Positions 17,146 through 25,751 of a DNA stretch of 64,000 nt are shown here, piece by piece. The stretch is from Salinisphaera aquimarina. GTDB taxonomy: Bacteria; Pseudomonadota; Gammaproteobacteria; Nevskiales; Salinisphaeraceae. The notes beneath the pieces were generated by a model. That model made no database searches. It was not told where the DNA came from and saw only the letters and a program-made list of their open reading frames with translations. Within the stretch, counting starts at the first letter, position 1; the number at the start of each line of letters is the position of its first letter. Position numbers and translations under genes: made by a program. The stretch covers positions 1 to 64,000 of the forward strand of contig NZ_JBHRSS010000008.1 in the NCBI RefSeq assembly GCF_042643355.1, in the 5' to 3' direction.

Positions 17146-18330
17146 ATGTTTGACACAGGTTTTCTGGCGCCTGCGGAATACAATCGGAGTTGGTCGGTGC
17201 CGACGCATCTTGTCGGCGAGTTCGGTCGCAACCGTGCGCCGATAGAGCGGGCCCAAATTGCGGCAGTTAACGACCTAGAGGCGATTGCCGTCTGGTTGGC
17301 GGAATTCGCAGATACGCCGGCGACGTTTCGCAGCTACCGAAAAGAGGCCGAGCGGCTCGTGTTGTGGTCGACCCATCAACGCGGGAACGCTATTTCAGAC
17401 CTGACGCGAGAGGACCTCCGAGCATATCAGGCATTTCTGGCCGAGCCGTCACCCGTGGCGGTCTGGTGCGGGGGACGTGCTTCGCGCACCAGTGGGCACT
17501 GGCGACCGTTTCGCGGGCCATTGAAACCCAGCAGCCAAGCGCAGGCGCTCACAATACTCAATGCTATGTTTTCTTACCTGGTTGCGGCCGGTTACCTGGC
17601 GGGGAATCCGCTGGCGTTGGCCCGAGGCGACGCCAATCGGCTGAAGAAGAGTCGTCGTTCAAACACCCAAGTCGAGCGCTTTTTGGACGCAGAGTTGTGG
17701 CGTCATGTTCTGGCGTATATCGATGATATGCCGGTTCGTACGGCGACACAGACCGCGAGACGGGAGCGGGCGCGGTACGTTTTCTCGATGCTTTACTTAC
17801 TCGGTGCACGCGTTAGCGAATTTGCGTACAGCACGATGGGCGCCTTTGAGGTTCAGCGCGGCCGTTGGTGGTGGCATGTCCATGGCAAGGGTTCGATCCA
17901 TGCGCGAATCCCCGCGAATATGGACACGATGACCGCGCTCGCGCGATACCGGCAATTCTATGGACTAAGTGCGATTCCAGCTTTTGGAGAGCTAACGCCG
18001 CTCGTGTTGGACTTAAAAGGTGGGCGGGCGATCAGCCCCGATATGGTCTACCGAATCGTGAAGACGACGTGCCGTAAAGCAGCGCTTAGCCTCGCGGGAA
18101 CCAACAGCGCGCAAGCGGCAAAACTCGATCAGGCAACGACACACTGGCTTCGGCACACTGCGATAACGCACCAAGCCGACCGGGCGATCGAGCTTCGGTA
18201 CCTCAACCGTAGTGCCCGTCATGCGAAGTTAGAAACCACGGGCCTATATTTGCATGCGGATGACGCTGCTTGGTCTCAGGCGATGGAATCTCATCGCCTG
18301 TCGGATCGCGACGTGACGGGCGATGAGTGA
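17146..18330 (+). CDS. tyrosine recombinase / phage-type integrase
   Basis: A 394-residue site-specific recombinase. It has an N-terminal SAM-like core-binding domain (about residues 45-135, including ATFRSYRKEAERLVLW) and a C-terminal catalytic domain. The catalytic set is visible: Arg in LLGARVSEFAY, HWLRHT (His-x-x-Arg), a later His in SARHAKLETT and the nucleophilic Tyr in GLYLHAD. It follows a 16-bp inverted repeat and is the only mobility gene in the low-GC island. No tRNA is adjacent, so the attachment site cannot be named. It looks full length and intact. Confidence 0.92.
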   Translation: MFDTGFLAPAEYNRSWSVPTHLVGEFGRNRAPIERAQIAAVNDLEAIAVWLAEFADTPATFRSYRKEAERLVLWSTHQRGNAISDLTREDLRAYQAFLAEPSPVAVWCGGRASRTSGHWRPFRGPLKPSSQAQALTILNAMFSYLVAAGYLAGNPLALARGDANRLKKSRRSNTQVERFLDAELWRHVLAYIDDMPVRTATQTARRERARYVFSMLYLLGARVSEFAYSTMGAFEVQRGRWWWHVHGKGSIHARIPANMDTMTALARYRQFYGLSAIPAFGELTPLVLDLKGGRAISPDMVYRIVKTTCRKAALSLAGTNSAQAAKLDQATTHWLRHTAITHQADRAIELRYLNRSARHAKLETTGLYLHADDAAWSQAMESHRLSDRDVTGDE

Positions 18331-18448
18331 GCCCATTCAACCAGCAGGATCGACACTGGAAGCACAGTGCCAGGGCAGTATGCCCAGTCGCCGCGATAAC
18401 GAGAAGAAGACGCTACTGATCATTGCACGCGTTAGGCGATCAGTCTGA
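18323..18448 (+). CDS. short ORF overlapping the recombinase stop
   Basis: ATG at 18323 overlaps the recombinase stop in the arrangement ATGAGTGA and opens a 41-codon frame, hydrophilic with a basic C-terminus (SRRDNEKKTLLIIARVRR). Overlapping starts like this usually mean translational coupling, so this may be the stump of a downstream partner gene. No family recognised; it may equally be chance. Confidence 0.25.
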   Translation: MSEPIQPAGSTLEAQCQGSMPSRRDNEKKTLLIIARVRRSV

Positions 18449-19424
18449 GCTTCAGCACTTACCAAAGACCTGCGGTAGGTTTAGATTGGTCGCCGCTCAA
18501 CTCACTTGGTCGCTCAGCTATGCGCTGTTCGTCTAGATGAATAGTCACCATTTTTAATACCCGATTCACCAATTTGTCTTGGCAGTTTTTACCACTTTGT
18601 GTTGGTCGTCCACCGGTGGCGTGGAATAGATCGTCTCTCATGCTGTTTTTTCTTGGAGTTGGCTTAAGAGACTGCCAACCGCTGCAACATACAGCAATAC
18701 CAATAACTGCGCATAATGTATATTATGTTAAATTAATATTATTCAGACATTCGCCTTTTCGTTTCGAGCATCGCTACCGCGAACGTATCCGACTGATGCG
18801 CGTCAACGACACGATGATGGAACACTCGATTCATCTGCACCGCATGTTCATGGTAAGCGTGCCGCGTAGATGTGCCAGAACGCGCGGGCTCGTGGCCTTC
18901 TGTCGGAACCCGTCAATAGTAATCCTCATCGCCAACGAGAAGACGCCGGAATACCTACCGTACCGAACGCCATCCGCTGTAGCGATCGCTGAGCATGGCC
19001 GCGTGAAGCGTGCAGCGGACAAAGTCATCCATTGCCTTGGTTTGAGCGCCGTGTTTGCTGTTCACGGCCGATTGCGACGGTGTGCTGCGTCGATGCAGCA
19101 GTCGTCGTTTTCGAGTGCACGCCGGCCCGCCATAGCGTTGGCGTTGCCTCGCACCTGACCATTATCGGTTAACAAGCCTGTCATCTGTCTCACCTAAGCT
19201 CCATCCCTGATGGGTGTGCATACACCTTGGGGGCCTCATCAATGGAACTGCTGGCGGCGGCTGTGTCAGCGCCGTATTTCTGCGATTAAACAATTTTCGT
19301 TTGACTGCAGACCGGCGTTCTCACCCGCATTGAGTATTCACAAATCAGATACCGCCTAAGCAGCCGGTTCGCACCGAACGCAGGCGATTTGAACTTTGTA
19401 GTCACATAAATAATCGAGACTTCG
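18449..19424. other. gene-poor right part of the island
   Basis: Nearly 1 kb with no gene I can support. A plus-strand frame at 18574-19158 (194 codons) is open but its translation is rich in Arg/His/Cys and looks like an antisense reading. On the minus strand between about 19050 and 18750 short pieces in shifting frames (RITIDGF and later MLETKRR) faintly resemble IS6-family transposases, suggesting a decayed insertion sequence; this is weak. The stretch 18690-18750 is strongly AT-rich. The last 250 bp would hold the cpdB promoter. Confidence 0.4.
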
Positions 19425-21473
19425 ATGACACAGATTAATGGACGCTATCTGCTCACCCTGTCGCTGCTGGGCATGGCCGCCCTCGCCGCTTGCAGCAGTG
19501 ACAACAACAATGATGGCGCTGCCACGGGCGGCACGGCCGGGGGCGATCCCGCAGCCCGCATAGAGACGGTCGACCTGCGTCTTATGGAGACGACCGATAT
19601 CCATGCCAACGTTATGGACTACAACTACTACAGCGACATCCCCGATCCCACCGTCGGGCTGGTTCGCACGGCCACGCTGATCAAACAGGCGCGCGCTCAG
19701 ATGAGCGAAATGAACAACAGCGTGCTGGTCGACAATGGCGACCTGATCCAGGGCAGCCCCATGGGAGACTGGCGCCAGGCCAAGGGCCTCGCACCCGGCG
19801 AAGTGCATCCGGTCTACAAGGCCATGAACGAGCTGAATTACGACGTCGCCAACTACGGCAATCACGAATTCAATTACGGGCTGGATTACCTGGCCGAGAG
19901 CGTGAACGATGCCGACTTCCCCTACATCAGCGCCAATATATTCAAGGACGACGGCGACGACGATCCGGTTAACGATACGCCCTACTTCGAACCCTATCGG
20001 CTGATCGACAAGTCGGTCCAGGATCGGGACGGCCATGTACACACGATCACCATCGGCTTCATAGGTTTCGTACCGCCGCAGATCACGCAGTGGGACAAGG
20101 GCAATCTCGACGGCCGCGTCATCACCAGGGACATCAGGGCCATGGCCGAGCGTTACGTGCCGCAAATGAAGGCCGCCGGTGCCGATATCGTGGTCGCCAT
20201 CGCCCATTCCGGGATCAGCACGACGCCCTACGCACGTGATGACAAGGCCGAAAACAGCAGCTGGTATCTGGCCGACGTACCGGATATCGATGCCATCATG
20301 TTCGGCCACAGCCATCTGGTGTTTCCGTCCGAAACATTCGCCGAAACGCCGGACGTGGATATCGATAAAGGCACGATCAAAGGCGTGCCCGCCGTCATGC
20401 CCGGCTACTGGGGCAGCCATCTCGGGATGATCGATCTGACCCTCGACTACGACACCGAGGCCGATAGCTGGACGATCACGAACAGTCGGGTCGAGGCGCG
20501 GCCCATCAACGTCGACGGCGAACCGACCGTGGCAGCGGACGCCGCACTGGTGGCAAAGCTCGCCGGCGACGACCAGGCCACCCGCGACTACATGGGCACA
20601 CCAATCGGCGAGTCCAACGACGATATCTTCAGTTTTCTGGCGCTGGTCAAGGATGATCCGTCGATCCAGATCGTCAGCGACGCACAGAAAGCCTACGTCG
20701 AGAATCTCATTCAGGGCGACGTCAATCTTCAGGACCTGCCGGTACTGTCGGCCGCCGCCCCGTTCAAGGCCTGCGATCGCGAGGGCAACTGCTCGGCCGA
20801 AGGCAGCTTCACCACAGTGCCCAAGGGCAAGCTGACGCTACGCAACGCCGCCGATCTGTATCTGTACCCGAACACGCTCGTCGCGGTGAAAGTCAGTGGT
20901 GAAGAGCTCAAGGGGTGGCTGGAATGCTCGGCGTCGCAGTTCTACCAGATCGACATCAACGACAGCGCCCCGCAACCGCTGGTGAACTACACTGGCTTTC
21001 CGACCTATAACTTCGACGTGATCGATGGCGTGAGTTACCAGATCGACGTGACTCAACCGCCGCGTTTCGACCGCGACTGCAGCGTCATCGACGCGGACGC
21101 CGAACGCATTGTGGATCTGCAATACAACGGTTCCGCGGTCACCCCGGACCAGGAGTTCGTCGTCGCTTCGAACAACTATCGCGCCAACGGCGGCGTGTTT
21201 CCGGGCACCGGCAGTGATCATGTGGTGATCAACTCACCCGACGCCAATCGCACGGTTCTGGCCGATTATATTCGTACCAACAGCCCGGTTGCACCCACCG
21301 CCGACGGCAACTGGTCGTTTGCACCGATCAGCAGCGGCACCGACCTGACGCTGACTTTTCGGGTGCCGGACACGCAGCGTGCGCGCGACTTTGTTGCCGA
21401 ACAGGCACCCAACGCCCGGTTTCTGGAGATCGACGACAACGGCGCGGCCGTTTACGAACTGAATCTTCAGTAG
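19425..21473 (+). CDS. cpdB: CpdB-like 2',3'-cyclic-nucleotide phosphodiesterase/3'-nucleotidase, lipoprotein
   Basis: A 682-residue periplasmic nucleotide phosphatase that would release phosphate and nucleosides from extracellular nucleotides. Signal peptide with lipobox LAAC (Cys23), so probably membrane-anchored, unlike soluble E. coli CpdB. The calcineurin-like metallophosphatase domain is clear: METTDIHANVMDYNYY, VDNGDLIQGSP, NYGNHEFNYGLDYL, AIAHSG and FGHSHL. The C-terminal 5'-nucleotidase substrate domain follows (LYLYPNTLVAVKVSGEELK and later NNYRANGGVFPG). It stands alone in its orientation and is convergent with the DUF899 genes. The ribosome site is weak. Confidence 0.93.
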   Translation: MTQINGRYLLTLSLLGMAALAACSSDNNNDGAATGGTAGGDPAARIETVDLRLMETTDIHANVMDYNYYSDIPDPTVGLVRTATLIKQARAQMSEMNNSVLVDNGDLIQGSPMGDWRQAKGLAPGEVHPVYKAMNELNYDVANYGNHEFNYGLDYLAESVNDADFPYISANIFKDDGDDDPVNDTPYFEPYRLIDKSVQDRDGHVHTITIGFIGFVPPQITQWDKGNLDGRVITRDIRAMAERYVPQMKAAGADIVVAIAHSGISTTPYARDDKAENSSWYLADVPDIDAIMFGHSHLVFPSETFAETPDVDIDKGTIKGVPAVMPGYWGSHLGMIDLTLDYDTEADSWTITNSRVEARPINVDGEPTVAADAALVAKLAGDDQATRDYMGTPIGESNDDIFSFLALVKDDPSIQIVSDAQKAYVENLIQGDVNLQDLPVLSAAAPFKACDREGNCSAEGSFTTVPKGKLTLRNAADLYLYPNTLVAVKVSGEELKGWLECSASQFYQIDINDSAPQPLVNYTGFPTYNFDVIDGVSYQIDVTQPPRFDRDCSVIDADAERIVDLQYNGSAVTPDQEFVVASNNYRANGGVFPGTGSDHVVINSPDANRTVLADYIRTNSPVAPTADGNWSFAPISSGTDLTLTFRVPDTQRARDFVAEQAPNARFLEIDDNGAAVYELNLQ

Positions 21474-21485
21474 AGAATCGTCTGT

Positions 21486-21542
21486 ACACGGCTGGCCGTC
21501 ATCATCCGCTGCGATGGCGGCCATCTCCGTGTGTCGAGTCCG
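21486..21542. terminator. possible bidirectional hairpin between cpdB and the DUF899 gene
   Basis: Imperfect hairpin in the convergent intergenic space: ACACGG and GGCCG on the left pair with CGGCC and CCGTGT on the right around a loop of about 20 bases. There is no T-run on either side, so termination is plausible from position only. Confidence 0.3.
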
Positions 21543-21621
21543 GCGTCGCACCGAAAGGCACGGCCGAATCCAGACCGCTCGAGGGGTTCCGTCGAAACTG
21601 GCGGCTGGCACGGCTGTCGTT

Positions 21622-22320
21622 TCAATATTCGTCGTGACGCCTCACCCAGCTATGCGTGCCACCGGACTCGTTGCGGCCCTTGGGCGCCAGATCCAGCCAC
21701 ATCAGGGCGCCCATCAGCATTTCTACACCGCGGTGATAGGTCGAGTAACTGTGGCAGATTGCGCCACTGTCGTCCGTCACGAAAATGCTCGTGCCGAACA
21801 TGTCTTTGCTGTTGTGGATCGGAGTGCCGTAGTTATAGACCGCGCGGCCAGCCGCGAGGTCTTCTTGCCTGAACGACACACCGAAATCGAAGTTGAAATC
21901 GCTGCCGTACGACGAAATCCAGGGAAAGGTCCAGCCCATGCGTGCCTTGACCGACTCGATCTGTTCGAGCGGTGCGCGCGAGACGGCAGCGAACGCGAGG
22001 TCCGCATGTTCGAAATGCTGCCGTGCCGTGTCGATATGGTCGGCAACGAAGGCACAGCCCTTGCAAATGTGGTCCGAGCCCGGCGTCAGCATGAAGTGGT
22101 AGACGGCGAGCTGGCTGCGGCCACGAAACAGATCGCCGAGCCTGTATTCACCCTCGGGACCCTCGAAGACATAAGGCTTGTCCACCCGGACCCAAGGCAG
22201 TTCCCGGCGCTCGGCGCGGAGTGCGTCGAGTTCATGGGTCAGGGCGCGTTCCCTGGCGAGAAGCGCCTTGCGGGCGGCGAGCCATTCGCGGCGCGAAACG
22301 ATGGAATGTTGCATGATCAA
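21622..22320 (-). CDS. DUF899 thioredoxin-like protein
   Basis: A 232-residue cytoplasmic protein of the DUF899 family, which has a thioredoxin-like fold of unknown substrate. Recognisable blocks: SRREWLAARKALLAREKALT-type N-terminal helix (here with RERALTHEL), LPWVRVDKPYVFEGPEG, the segment GSDHICKGCAFVADH with a CxxC at its centre, VSRAPLEQIESVKARMGW and STYHRGVEMLMG. Its start overlaps the stop of the small membrane protein gene by 4 bp, so the two are translationally coupled. Confidence 0.92.
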   Translation of the reverse strand: MIMQHSIVSRREWLAARKALLARERALTHELDALRAERRELPWVRVDKPYVFEGPEGEYRLGDLFRGRSQLAVYHFMLTPGSDHICKGCAFVADHIDTARQHFEHADLAFAAVSRAPLEQIESVKARMGWTFPWISSYGSDFNFDFGVSFRQEDLAAGRAVYNYGTPIHNSKDMFGTSIFVTDDSGAICHSYSTYHRGVEMLMGALMWLDLAPKGRNESGGTHSWVRRHDEY

Positions 22321-22610
22321 CCTCCTAGGGCTTTGCTTATGGGACGGGTAACGCGCTGCAGACGGTCAGAGGCAATCCTCAGCCAGGGCGACATATGGAA
22401 TACGCTCATCAGCAGGTACATCCAGGCCATACCGCCGATCGAAAGCCCGGCCGGCGCCGCCGAACAGAGCGCGGTGCCAGGCGCGCCGGTGCCCGCGATC
22501 CACGCCATCAACGCGAAGCTCGGCGACGCGGCCAGTCCGAGCCAATCGGCAGCGCCGTAGCGCCGCCAGGTTCCTTTATCGCGCCTCGTCGCGCGTGCGG
22601 AAGTCGTCAT
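22317..22610 (-). CDS. small membrane protein coupled to DUF899
   Basis: A 97-residue protein with two hydrophobic stretches (ADWLGLAASPSFALMAWIAG and IGGMAWMYLLMSVFHM) and a basic N-terminus (RATRRDKGTWRRYG). It overlaps the DUF899 start by 4 bp and is the first gene of this pair. No established function; similar small membrane proteins accompany DUF899 genes in my recollection, but I cannot confirm that here. Confidence 0.7.
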   Translation of the reverse strand: MTTSARATRRDKGTWRRYGAADWLGLAASPSFALMAWIAGTGAPGTALCSAAPAGLSIGGMAWMYLLMSVFHMSPWLRIASDRLQRVTRPISKALGG

Positions 22611-22717
22611 TCCAGTACTCCTGATCGATCCGGGCCTTTTTCCGCCATCGCAGAGCGAAACCGGAATGTAAGGCGACGGCGGCTACGGTTGTGAGTTACA
22701 ACTGTGACGGGATTCCG

Positions 22718-23938
22718 ATGGAGGCGGCGCTCACCGTCGCAGCGCGCGCTCTGGCGGCCGGAGATCCGCTGGCTGCGTTGAATCGAGTCGCGCTGCGTGA
22801 CGACGCGCCGGCACTTGCACTTCGCGGCATTGCGATGGCGCAACTCGACGACTTTGCCCGCGCCCGGGCGCTACTTCGGCGTGCCGCACGCGCCTTCGGT
22901 CACAGCAAACCCCTCGCCCGCGCCCGGTGCATCGTCGCTGAAGCCGAGGTCGCGCTCGTCTTTCGCGATCTGGGCCGGTCCGTGCAGACGTTGAACGCGG
23001 CCCGGGCGACACTCGAAGCACACGGCGACCCGGCGAACGCCGCCCATGCCGGCTATCTCGAGGCTCGGCGACTGCTACTGATCGGGCAACTCGACGCGGC
23101 CGAGCAGACCCTCGACGGGCTCGATACCGACGCCCTGCTGCCGGCATCGCGAGCCGGACGCGAACTGGTCGCCGCGGGCATCGCGATACGGCGTGTCCGA
23201 GCACTGCCGGCAAGGTCCGCACTCGACCGGGCTCGGCGCGCCTCGCAGGCATCGGGCATCCCTGCCCTGGCGGCCGAAGTGGAGCGGGCATCGCGCGCGC
23301 TCGAGGCGGACGTGGCACGCCTGGCCATGCACGACGGCGAACGTCTTATCCGCCTCGACGACGTCGAGGCGCTACTCGCCTCGGACGCGGTGGTTGTCGA
23401 CGCCTGCCGCCATGTCGTGCGTGCCGGGGATTCGATCATCCCGCTGGCCACCCGCCCGGTGTTGTTCGCGCTCGCTCGCGCGCTCGCGCAGGCCTGGCCC
23501 GAAGACGTGTCGCGGGAAACACTGCTGGCACATGTGTTTCGGGCGCACCACATCGATGAATCGCACCGCGTACGGCTGCGCGTGGAGATCGGGCGGCTGC
23601 GCAAGGCGCTCGAGCCGCTAGCCCGGGTGAACGCAACGAGCCAGGGTTTTGCGCTGGCACTACACGAGCCGGTGACGCTTGTCGTGTTGCTGCCGCTCGT
23701 CGAGGACAAGCATGCGAACGTGCTTGCCCTGCTCGCTGATGGCGAGGCTTGGCCGAGCTCGGCGTTGGCACTCGCGCTCGATGTCAGCCCGCGTACCGTA
23801 CAACGCGCGCTCGAGGCGCTTGCGGCGGCCGGCCAGGTCGAATCGGTCGGTCGCGGGCGCAACTGCCGCTGGATCGCGTCGAACGTGCCCGGATTCCCGA
23901 CAAGCTTGTTACTCCCGGCCTCGTTGCCGGTCGGTTAG
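22718..23938 (+). CDS. TPR-like regulator with C-terminal helix-turn-helix
   Basis: A 406-residue protein (from ATG 22718; a GTG at 22691 would add nine residues). Residues 1-220 are Ala/Leu/Arg-rich helical repeats of TPR type. Residues about 255-310 resemble an OmpR-type winged helix (ETLLAHVFRAHHIDESHRV), and the C-terminus has a second winged-helix-like unit (SALALALDVSPRTVQRALEA). It is divergent from the DUF899 pair and only 10 bp ahead of the propeller gene, so it probably regulates one or both. Very high GC. Confidence 0.75.
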   Translation: MEAALTVAARALAAGDPLAALNRVALRDDAPALALRGIAMAQLDDFARARALLRRAARAFGHSKPLARARCIVAEAEVALVFRDLGRSVQTLNAARATLEAHGDPANAAHAGYLEARRLLLIGQLDAAEQTLDGLDTDALLPASRAGRELVAAGIAIRRVRALPARSALDRARRASQASGIPALAAEVERASRALEADVARLAMHDGERLIRLDDVEALLASDAVVVDACRHVVRAGDSIIPLATRPVLFALARALAQAWPEDVSRETLLAHVFRAHHIDESHRVRLRVEIGRLRKALEPLARVNATSQGFALALHEPVTLVVLLPLVEDKHANVLALLADGEAWPSSALALALDVSPRTVQRALEALAAAGQVESVGRGRNCRWIASNVPGFPTSLLLPASLPVG

Positions 23939-23948
23939 CATCCAGGAC

Positions 23949-24590
23949 ATGAAGCACACAGCTGCCGAAATCTTGCGCGAATACGGGCCCTTCCCCGGCG
24001 TCGATGCTGTGCATGGGGTCAGCTTTGACGGGCATCAGCTATGGTTTGCCACAGGTGACAGATTGCAGGCCCTCGATCCGCAAAGCGGCGAGATCGTGAG
24101 CGCGCTCGAGGTGGCTGCGCAGGCGGGAACCGCGTTCGACGGCGAGCACCTGTTCCAGATCGCCGAGGGCCGCATCCACAGGATCGACCCTGCAACCGGC
24201 GTCGTGCTCGGCTCGATCCCGGCACCCGGCGCAGGCGTCGCTTCCGGCCTCGCCTGGGCCGAAGGCTCGCTCTGGGTCGGCCAGTACAGTAGCCGTCGGA
24301 TCCATCAGGTCGACCCTGAAACCGGGGCTGTAAACCGCACCATCGAATCGAACCGTTTCGTCACCGGTGTCACCTGGGTCGACAGCGAACTCTGGCACGG
24401 CACCTGGCAGGACGAGCACAGTGAGGTGCGGCGCATCGATCCCTCCAGCGGCGAGGTGCTGGAGCGTCTCGACATGCCGGCCGGAACCGGTGTCTCGGGT
24501 CTGGAATCGGACGGCGGCGACCACTTCTTCTGCGGCAGTGGAAACGGCGGAACAGTCAGAGTCGTCGCCCGGCCACGGCGCTCGCCCTGA
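23949..24590 (+). CDS. beta-propeller protein (glutaminyl-cyclotransferase-like/SMP-30-like)
   Basis: A 213-residue cytoplasmic protein starting at ATG 23949, which has AGGAC just upstream; the same frame is open much further upstream but that part is antisense-like within the regulator gene. It consists of repeated propeller blades of about 45 residues with motifs such as GTAFDGEHLFQIAEGRIHRI, SGLAWAEGSLWVGQYSSRRI and GVTWVDSELWHGTWQDEHSE. No signal peptide and no catalytic residues I can name. It probably works with the regulator 10 bp upstream and the divergent DUF899 pair; its substrate is unknown. Confidence 0.75.
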   Translation: MKHTAAEILREYGPFPGVDAVHGVSFDGHQLWFATGDRLQALDPQSGEIVSALEVAAQAGTAFDGEHLFQIAEGRIHRIDPATGVVLGSIPAPGAGVASGLAWAEGSLWVGQYSSRRIHQVDPETGAVNRTIESNRFVTGVTWVDSELWHGTWQDEHSEVRRIDPSSGEVLERLDMPAGTGVSGLESDGGDHFFCGSGNGGTVRVVARPRRSP

Positions 24591-24967
24591 CCTTCACCCC
24601 GACCGACCGGGGCGAGGCCGGATCCGGGACACCGCAGATGCCTGATCAGACCGGTTGCACCGACCCCTTGCTGACCAGGCCAGATGCCGCGCCGGTTTGC
24701 GTCAAAGCCCGAAGCCAACCGAACAGAGCGGGCTCGCAACCCCGGATGCGCCGCTGCCCCATCGAGTGTTGCGGAACCGTCGAACAAAGTGCCGCGATTC
24801 GCGCGAACGCTTAAATAACGGTGTCGTTGCTAACTTTCGCTGCGTTCCCGGTCCGGTCCATAGACTGTTCGGAACACGGATGCGCTCGCGTCCCGCGCAC
24901 TGGGAAAACCAGCACGTAGGCGCGAGCCGTCATTCGGCGTTTGTCAGCTACCACGGTCACCTCTCCC
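24591..24967. other. interval without supported genes
   Basis: About 375 bp between the propeller gene and the PAP2 gene. No reading frame with credible start, ribosome site and coding character was seen, and no hairpin with a T-run. Confidence 0.5.
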
Positions 24968-25714
24968 ATGAGCACGAGTTTCAGCGACGCATTCGTTCTA
25001 CCCCAATCCCGAGTACGGTCTCTGCCCATGACCCGGGATCCGGCGTTCTTCATACCGGTCTTCGTACTGCTGTGTGCCCTGGCTCTGGTGCAGGTGTTTA
25101 GCGTCGATGTCTGGCTGGCCGATTTTCTCTACGGGCTTGAAGGCGGCCATTGGGCATTGCGTGGCGCCTGGCTGACGTCCGAAGTGCTGCACAAGGACGC
25201 ACAGAAGTTTTCCATCCTCATCGGCGTCGTCACCTTGGGCGTGATCATTGCCAGCTGTTTCTCGAGCCGTCTGAGACCCTATCGTCGCGGCCTGATCGCG
25301 ACGCTGGTCGCCGCGCTCACAAGTCTGCTGCTGGTCTCGTTGTCCAAGCATCAGCTACCGCTGGCCTGCCCCTGGGACATGCAGCGCTACGGTGGCGACC
25401 TGGCCGGCCACGCGATCTTCAACTTCTACTGGGGTCAGGATGTCGGCGGCTGTTTTCCTGCGGGCCATGCCGCCGGCGGCTACTGCCTACTGATCTGGTT
25501 TTTCTTTGCCCGGCATTACCAGCTGCCGCATTACCGCCTGGCCTTGCTTCCGGGCGTGGTGATCGGGCTCACCTACGACATCACCCAGGAACTGCGCGGC
25601 GCCCATTTCCTGTCGCACGATCTGGCCGCAATTCTGCTGTGCTGGACCGTGGGCTATCTGGTCTTTCGTCTGATCATGGGCGATCTCAACTTTACTCACT
25701 CGGCGACGCGATAG
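24968..25714 (+). CDS. PAP2-family membrane phosphatase
   Basis: A lipid-phosphate-type phosphatase with about six membrane helices. The three PAP2 catalytic motifs are visible in modified form: KHQLPLACPWD, GCFPAGHAAGGY (PSGH-type His) and RGAHFLSHDLAA (SRxxxxxHxxxD-type). The start is uncertain: ATG 24968 gives 248 residues and ATG 25028 begins just before the first helix (FFIPVFVLLCALALVQVF); neither has a strong ribosome site. It converges with the di-haem lipoprotein gene. Likely substrates are undecaprenyl or other lipid phosphates or periplasmic phosphate esters. Confidence 0.88.
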   Translation: MSTSFSDAFVLPQSRVRSLPMTRDPAFFIPVFVLLCALALVQVFSVDVWLADFLYGLEGGHWALRGAWLTSEVLHKDAQKFSILIGVVTLGVIIASCFSSRLRPYRRGLIATLVAALTSLLLVSLSKHQLPLACPWDMQRYGGDLAGHAIFNFYWGQDVGGCFPAGHAAGGYCLLIWFFFARHYQLPHYRLALLPGVVIGLTYDITQELRGAHFLSHDLAAILLCWTVGYLVFRLIMGDLNFTHSATR

Positions 25715-25720
25715 CGTCGC
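25703..25720. terminator. possible bidirectional hairpin at a convergent gene end
   Basis: Perfect 7-bp stem GCGACGC/GCGTCGC with a four-base loop spanning the PAP2 stop codon, in the 37-bp gap before the convergent di-haem gene. It lacks a T-run, so it may be only a structured 3' end. Confidence 0.3.
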
Positions 25721-25751
25721 TGCCCTGGCCGGGACCGCTGTACGCGAATAG

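Noticed and set aside
18750..19060. possible IS6-family transposase remnant, minus strand
   Set aside because: Only short matches (RITIDG, MLETKRR) in different frames and no terminal repeats; too weak to annotate as a feature.
18574..19158. 194-codon plus-strand open frame in the island
   Set aside because: Arg/His/Cys-rich composition, no ribosome site and no recognisable domain; more likely the opposite strand of decayed DNA.
19180..19200. Pho-box-like CTGTCATCTGT upstream of cpdB
   Set aside because: The two CTGT units are 7 bp apart, not the 11 bp of PhoB half-sites.
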